Shown: in pieces, positions 39,739 to 43,878 of the stretch
Numbering within the stretch: position 1 is the first letter of the stretch
Layout of the letters: each line of letters opens with the position of its first letter
Assembly: GCA_903843705.1 (NCBI GenBank)
Contig: CAIMQW010000167.1
Coordinates: 1 to 43,878 of the forward strand
Source: an uncultured Holophagaceae bacterium
Lineage (GTDB): Bacteria > Acidobacteriota > Holophagae > Holophagales > Holophagaceae
Reading direction: 5' to 3'
Length of the DNA stretch: 43,878 bases
The notes under the pieces: generated by a model
The model's input: the letters and a program-made list of their open reading frames with translations, nothing else
Database searches by the model: none
Told to the model about the DNA's origin: nothing
Program-made: the position numbers and the translations under genes

Positions 39739-40659
39739 CTAGAAGCGCTGACAGGCGGTGCTGGAAGAGAGCAAATGCCCAAGGGCTGTCCGACCATCCG
39801 GAAGCCTGGAGTCAAGCAGTCGGTAAAGGGCAATCACATCTCCAGGAGCACGATGGCCTGGCAATGGGAGCCCCAGGGATTGCGAGAGTTCTCGCAATTT
39901 GCACGAAGGAAAGCCAAGGTTCTTCCACTCGATCCCCCGAAAACTACAGAACCAGGGGCGCTGATCGAGTTCGGGCGTTACCTTCACCAGGAAGCGGTGA
40001 TCGAATTCCACGTTGTGGGCGATGACCAGGTTGCAGGATTCCACCAGTCGCTTAATCCGCCTGAGATCCAGGCTCCGGCCAATCAAGTGAGCGAATGGGA
40101 TGCCGTGCATCCGCATGGAGATAGGATTTACAGGCCCCGGTCCGGGGTCCTGAAGAGCCGTGTAACCATCCACCGCTCCGAGTAGGCGGTTACCATCCTC
40201 GGGACGGCTAGAAAATGCCACCAGAAGGTAGGCGACCTCCACGGCACGGTGGAGATTAGCGTTCGTCCCAGACGTTTCGCAGTCCAGCAGGAGAGCAAGC
40301 TCATGCTGTCCACGAATAAGTCGCCCGGCAAACGCAGGGACACCCTCGAACCCCTCTGGCACAGCGCGCAGGGATGGACGTTTCGGAGGAGCCTGGCCCC
40401 AGATGATCTCGTGGGTGAACCCGAGAGTGAGGAGGTGGAGAGAGATGCAGGATTCCACCTTCGAGGACCGGCGAGTCCTCGAGAGGACGTGCTGCACGTA
40501 GTGCGGCTGCACACCGGTTTCCTGGGCGATCCGGGCAAGGGTGCACTCGACCCGAGTAAGCAAGGCACGGATAGCATCCGCTGGGAGTCCTGTGACGGGA
40601 TCCCAGCATTGGTACAGTGCCTCCCGGAACTCTGGCGGCAGGTTAAAGATATTGGTCAT
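39739..40659 (-). CDS. DnaQ-like DEDDh 3'-5' exonuclease with N-terminal Ner-like HTH
   Basis: A 306-residue fusion. Residues about 20-95 contain ARIAQETGVQPHYVQHVLS and CISLHLLTLGFTHEIIWG, a pattern like phage Ner/Nlp regulators, which end in an Ile-Trp motif. From about 120 on is an exonuclease of the DEDDh type: D126 and E128 in LLDCETSG, D220 in AHNVEFDHRF, and H269/D274 in HRAPGD. All five metal or catalytic residues are present, so it should degrade DNA or RNA from 3' ends. GAGGAG precedes the ATG at 40659. It is the first gene of the leftward set, downstream of the TTTGCGCAAA array that its HTH could bind. Confidence 0.72.
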   Translation of the reverse strand: MTNIFNLPPEFREALYQCWDPVTGLPADAIRALLTRVECTLARIAQETGVQPHYVQHVLSRTRRSSKVESCISLHLLTLGFTHEIIWGQAPPKRPSLRAVPEGFEGVPAFAGRLIRGQHELALLLDCETSGTNANLHRAVEVAYLLVAFSSRPEDGNRLLGAVDGYTALQDPGPGPVNPISMRMHGIPFAHLIGRSLDLRRIKRLVESCNLVIAHNVEFDHRFLVKVTPELDQRPWFCSFRGIEWKNLGFPSCKLRELSQSLGLPLPGHRAPGDVIALYRLLDSRLPDGRTALGHLLSSSTACQRF

Positions 40660-40871
40660 AACCGAACTCCTCAAAGGCGCGGTATCGCGCAGAGAGAAGT
40701 TGATCAGTGGCCGCGCGGCGGCAGACTTCGGCGAAGAGAGGGCAAGCGATCCCTGGATGAATGCAGTAGAAGAATGGAACTGAAGAGTCAAGAGGTCCTC
40801 CTACAGATGAACCTACACCTGTTTTATTGCGCATCTTTTTGGGTGGTGAATGAGGCGCGCAAGCCCCCGGC

Positions 40872-41048
40872 TTGCGCAAAGTGCGCAAAGTTTCGAGCCA
40901 TCAGATGGGGATCTGTGCAAAGTGCGCAAAGTTTCGAGCCATCCGAGGGGGATCTGCGCAAAGTGCGCAATGGTCCGCGCAATCGGAGAACGGAATTTGC
41001 GCATAGCGCGCAAAGTTTTGCGTAATCAGTGGACGATTTTGCGCAAAG
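40872..41048. repeat. Array of TTTGCGCAAA-type sites in about 41-43-bp tandem units
   Basis: TGCGCAAA-type octamers occur in closely spaced pairs, for example 40873/40882, 40914/40923 and 40955/40964. The pairs repeat every 41 bp, with diverged further copies up to 41048 in both orientations. The first two units are nearly identical over 41 bp. A related TTGCGCA lies at about 40827. The array is upstream of the HTH-exonuclease gene; it resembles iterons or a multi-site operator. Confidence 0.75.
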
Positions 41049-41454
41049 ACTGGGCCGGATGCTTCTCAGAGGCTCCACCAATGCTCAAAAGGTAATTGAC
41101 GTCGGCTAGGCCGGAGATGCCCTCAAACTCCCCGCTGCGTCTGGAAGGGCAGGGGGTGGCGCTGGAGGTCGACGGGTTGCTCGACTTGGCTCTTCTCCCG
41201 AGTAATCGGCTGGACTCGGCTCGAAACCGTCGGCAACCTTTCCGCCGCTGGGTTTTGAAGGCCGCTCGCATGGTGCCGACGTTACTTCGCTAAGGCTTCC
41301 CCTTCTTGCCCCGGCGCGGCGCCTTTCCCCCCTAGCGCATGGAATAGCCCTTCGCCGCATCCATCGGCGCCAGCATGGCCGCCACGATCCACAATCAAAG
41401 GCAAGAACCATCTGCGAGCTTGTATAGGCCCGCCTCCAGGTAATCTACGCCGCA
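41049..41454. other. Gene-free stretch at the right edge of island 2
   Basis: I find no convincing gene. Several frames stay open because of high GC, but none has a ribosome-binding site or recognisable product. No tRNA tail is visible. The junction between element and core DNA probably lies here or slightly further right. Confidence 0.4.
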
Positions 41455-42048
41455 TCAATAAAGGACGCTGTGAATAGGTGTCCTTATTAACCGGGCTGCC
41501 AAGACGATGATGAGGGTCCTGCGCGCCAGGCCGCCCATGGTCGGCGAACCCACACGGGGCGTTTTCCTGCGCTCCACGGTGGGGTGGTGGGGATGGGTTT
41601 TCAGGAATCGGTGCCGGAAGAAGTCCACAGTGGCCGCGCGGAACAGGACCCACAGCATGAAGGTCAGCAGGCTCGCAGCCAGGGTGATGTCTGGATTCTC
41701 GATTCCCAGCCTGAGGTATCTATCCATGACAAATCCGCCGAGGGCGATCCCGATCATGGCCACCAGGCTCAGGAGCAGGGATCGGACTTCCTCGAACCCC
41801 GTGAACCGGTAGAGCTGCCGAGTGTGCTGAAAGGCGGCGTTCACGGCCATCGCACAGGCCACCCATCCGAGCGTAGAGAGGGGAGTGGGGTAGGCGCGGC
41901 GGAAAAGGCTGTAAGCCACCACCCAGGCGATGGCCGCAAAGCCTGCGTCGAGCAGCACCTTTACAACGCGGCGGACTCCGGGACGGGTGCAGATCTCATC
42001 TCCCAAGGTCCGAACACGAAGGTAAGGCAACGCTAGATCCTTCAGCAT
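41455..42048 (-). pseudogene. Truncated CapD/WbpM-type polysaccharide biosynthesis protein (membrane domain only)
   Basis: The 197-residue frame matches the N-terminal membrane domain of nucleotide-sugar dehydratases/epimerases of the CapD/WbpM/FlaA1 group, or of related sugar-transferase proteins. Four hydrophobic helices are readable, including VLLDAGFAAIAWVVAYSLF and LLLSLVAMIGIALGGFV, with AFQHTRQLYRF between. Where the Rossmann domain should start (after RRTLIIV, normally followed by a Gly-x-Gly loop) the sequence instead runs into AARLIRTPIHSVLY and stops. About 400 residues of catalytic domain are thus missing. The break lies at the edge of island 2, suggesting insertion or deletion there. 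The ATG at 42048 has CTGGAG upstream. Confidence 0.65.
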
Positions 42049-42492
42049 GGCTGGCTCCAGGGTTGACAATGAATTCTTCAAAAACAGGTCCGAGCGAGAC
42101 AAGTCCGACCGGCAACAATGCGCCGCCAAAATTTAAAATGTAATCGATTTCTTCCAATGGCATCCTAGGCCACGTAAGAAATGATTAACCTAGGTAGGTT
42201 TATTGACAGCCGAATGCAAGGACAAATCAGGAATTAGTGACAAATACCTTACCGCCGTATCTCCAAACCTTGCTGGGTCCTGTCTCGCATCAGACTGTGG
42301 CCGCAGGGACTTCTTTCCTTCTCACCAAGGGAGGCCTTCTCGCCGTGAGTCCTGCGCTTGATTTATCTGACCCGGCGGCCGGAGAGGGCTTTCCGGGCGA
42401 GAGTAGGATTCCCAGACCAGGAAGTCCGGAGGGAGCACGACGATCGCGTTACCTTCTTCCAGGCCCCCGATGCGGGGAGAGAGGCGGGCAGG
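42049..42492. other. Intergenic region between the truncated gene and the response regulator
   Basis: An AT-rich patch (42130-42240) includes TTGACA at 42203-42208 but no good -10 box after it. Open frames beyond that have no ribosome-binding site. It probably holds divergent promoters. Confidence 0.4.
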
Positions 42493-43164
42493 ATGGTAAC
42501 AAAGACGAGATACCGCGTGGTCATCGTCGAAGACCACGCCATCATGCGGGATGGCCTGCGCCTGCTCTTGGGGTCATATCCTGGTTTCATGTTGGTCGGG
42601 GAGGCCGGAGAAGGCCAAGAGGCCATTCGGGTCGCCGACAAGTTCCAGCCCGACATTGTGCTGCTGGATCTGTCCATGCCGGGTACCAACGGCATCGAGG
42701 TGATCAAGGAGATCAAGCGGGTCAGCGGGCAGACTCGGGTCCTAGTCCTGACGGCCCACAAGGATGAGGCGCACGTCTTTGCGGCGCTCAAGGCAGGGGC
42801 CAACGGATATTGTCTGAAGGATTGTGGTTCCGTAGAGCTGTTGACCGCATTGAAAACAGTGATGGACGGTAAGCGTTTCCTCAGCCCAGTCATCACCACC
42901 CAAGTCCTCACCGCCTTTCTTGAGGGTGCGTCTGGGGGTGGGTCCTCGCAGGGTGAGTCCGTCTTCGACCTCCTCTCTGTTCGGGAACGCGAGGTGCTGG
43001 CGCTGGTGGCTGAGGGTTGGCACACCCGTGAGATCGCGGCCTACCTCTCCCTCGGCCCCAAGACCATCGAGAAGCACCGCTCAAACCTGATGAAGCGCCT
43101 TGGCCTGCATTCCATCGCGGCCCTGACTGCCTACGCCATCGAGAAGGGCCTCGTCACGAGCTAA
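42493..43164 (+). CDS. NarL/FixJ-type response regulator
   Basis: A 223-residue two-domain regulator. The receiver domain has the acidic pocket VEDH (D14), the phosphoacceptor D59 in LLDLSMPG, T in VLVLTAHKDE and K in YCLKDCG. The output domain is a LuxR/GerE HTH: LLSVREREVLALVAEGWHTREIAAYLSLGPKTIEKHRSNLMKRLGLHS. It should bind DNA as a dimer when phosphorylated. An open frame extends 45 codons upstream, but GAGAGG lies before the ATG at 42493, and the receiver begins there. It converges with and overlaps by 4 bp the kinase gene, its likely partner. Target genes are unknown; nitrate or redox control is typical of this family. Confidence 0.92.
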   Translation: MVTKTRYRVVIVEDHAIMRDGLRLLLGSYPGFMLVGEAGEGQEAIRVADKFQPDIVLLDLSMPGTNGIEVIKEIKRVSGQTRVLVLTAHKDEAHVFAALKAGANGYCLKDCGSVELLTALKTVMDGKRFLSPVITTQVLTAFLEGASGGGSSQGESVFDLLSVREREVLALVAEGWHTREIAAYLSLGPKTIEKHRSNLMKRLGLHSIAALTAYAIEKGLVTS

Positions 43165-43878
43165 GTCTCAATCGGCAGGTGCCAGCACGCAACAACCAGG
43201 GTACCGCCTTCCGGTGATGACCTGAGTTCAAATGTTCCGCCACTGAGCTCGGTCCGCTCCTGCATCGAGGCCAGGCCCAGTCCGCCATGCGAGTTGGACT
43301 GGCCGACGCTCCTGGGATAGCAGCCTTGGCCGTTGTCAAAGACGGACAGGGTGAGGTGGCCACCTACCAGGGCGAGCGTGAAGGTGACTCCCGTTGCCTG
43401 GCTGTGCTTCTCGATGTTGTGAGAGGCTTCCTGCAGGATCCGGAAGAGGGTGATCTTCAGGACCTCCGGGATCACCTCTTCCTCGAGCTCGATCTGTTCG
43501 GTCACATGGATGGAGGGATTGGCCGCCTTGAAGTGGGCAATCAGCCAGGTGATGGTTGCCAGGAGGCCGAGGTCATCCAGCATGCTGGGACGCAGGTTCA
43601 TGGAAATGCGTCGAACCTCCTCGATGGCGCCAGCCAGGTCTTTCAGCAAAGCGGAAGCGAATACCTTCTCCGCACGGCTCCGATGGCTGTGTAAGGATGC
43701 CAGCCTATGCCCTCCGATGAGCTTGATGGCGCTCAGGGTCTGGCCGAGGCTGTCATGCAGGTCCAGGGCGATCCGCTTGCGCTCATTCTCCTGGGCCAGA
43801 AGCAGGCGCGTGTACATCCGCTTGAGCTGGCTGATCCTGGCTAGGACTTCGGTTTCCAGCGCCAGATTGAATTTTTGG
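43161..43878 (-). CDS. NarX/DegS-type sensor histidine kinase, N-terminus beyond window
   Basis: The C-terminal 238 residues are visible; the frame is open through the window end. The dimerization and phosphoacceptor domain is of the HisKA_3 type, with ERKRIALDLHDSLGQ carrying the reactive His. The ATPase domain shows the N box (ASHNIEKHS), G1 (DNGQGC) and G2 (GGLGLASMQER). A coiled-coil-like segment (ALETEVLARISQLKRMYTRLLLAQENE) precedes it. The sensor part and any membrane segments are outside. It ends by overlapping the response regulator stop by 4 bp, tail-to-tail. Such kinases pair with LuxR-type regulators, so the two form a two-component system. Confidence 0.92.
   Translation of the reverse strand, partial: QKFNLALETEVLARISQLKRMYTRLLLAQENERKRIALDLHDSLGQTLSAIKLIGGHRLASLHSHRSRAEKVFASALLKDLAGAIEEVRRISMNLRPSMLDDLGLLATITWLIAHFKAANPSIHVTEQIELEEEVIPEVLKITLFRILQEASHNIEKHSQATGVTFTLALVGGHLTLSVFDNGQGCYPRSVGQSNSHGGLGLASMQERTELSGGTFELRSSPEGGTLVVACWHLPIET

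Larger units (their letters stand above)
36049..41500. mobile_element. Second, smaller element (island 2), limits uncertain
   Basis: Directly right of the attR tRNA tail lies a minus-strand set: TPR-like protein, two paralogous tyrosine recombinases, an excisionase-like protein and an HTH-exonuclease, followed by a repeat array. As in island 1, the recombinases sit near a tRNA tail, so 36049-36094 may be the shared junction of two tandemly accreted elements. The right limit is guessed from a truncated core gene at about 41500; no second tRNA tail was found there. Confidence 0.5.

Noticed and set aside
40872..41048. CRISPR array
   Set aside because: The 41-43-bp units are near-identical throughout rather than repeat plus unique spacer, there are only about four, and no cas gene is present.

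Overview
The window is high-GC bacterial chromosome carrying an accessory island. Gene content suggests a Gram-negative anaerobe or facultative anaerobe: RND efflux, a Tat-exported periplasmic nitrate reductase and a two-component system. A member of Acidobacteriota (Holophagae/Geothrix-like) is my best guess, but that is inference only. LEFT CORE (1-16053): an RND efflux permease (cut by the window start) with its lipoprotein adaptor; a nitroreductase; a minimal napAB pair; an aldo/keto reductase; a YbaK-type deacylase; a fluoroacetate-dehalogenase-like hydrolase; an APC permease overlapping a small unknown gene; a DEAD-box helicase; HU; a degenerate tRNA-Val-like sequence; and two zinc-ribbon proteins. 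ISLAND 1 (about 16.74-36.09 kb): an integrative element bounded by a 46-bp direct repeat that is the 3' half of a tRNA-Met (16738-16783 and 36049-36094, 44/46 identical). Just inside each end is a paired TTACAAAT site resembling integrase arm sites. From the left it carries a tyrosine recombinase with a duplicated core, a divergent XRE repressor and excisionase-like gene around an AT-rich control region, and a rolling-circle-type HUH Rep. Next come small unknown genes behind a repeated leader element, then an Abi (HEPN) - type III Mod - Res defence operon. A minus-strand set of unknown genes follows, including a RadC-like protein that has lost its metal site. A second HTH regulator, mobC, a MOBP-like relaxase and one more unknown gene complete it. 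There are no conjugation pore genes, so it looks mobilizable rather than self-transmissible. A TAGACA motif upstream of several of these genes suggests a regulon run by the second HTH protein. ISLAND 2 (about 36.1-41.5 kb): a smaller element abutting the right tRNA tail. It has a tyrosine recombinase with an appended transposase-type HTH, a paralogous recombinase lacking the catalytic tyrosine, an excisionase-like protein, a Ner-like-HTH/DEDDh-exonuclease fusion and a TTTGCGCAAA repeat array. Several further tRNA-tail relics (16.29, 16.37-16.69, 16.67-16.70 and 29.30 kb) show repeated insertion and loss at this locus. RIGHT CORE (about 41.5 kb to end): a truncated CapD/WbpM-type membrane domain, then a NarL-type response regulator overlapping tail-to-tail with a NarX-type histidine kinase that runs off the window. 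The kinase/regulator pair could in principle control napAB, but nothing in the sequence proves that.
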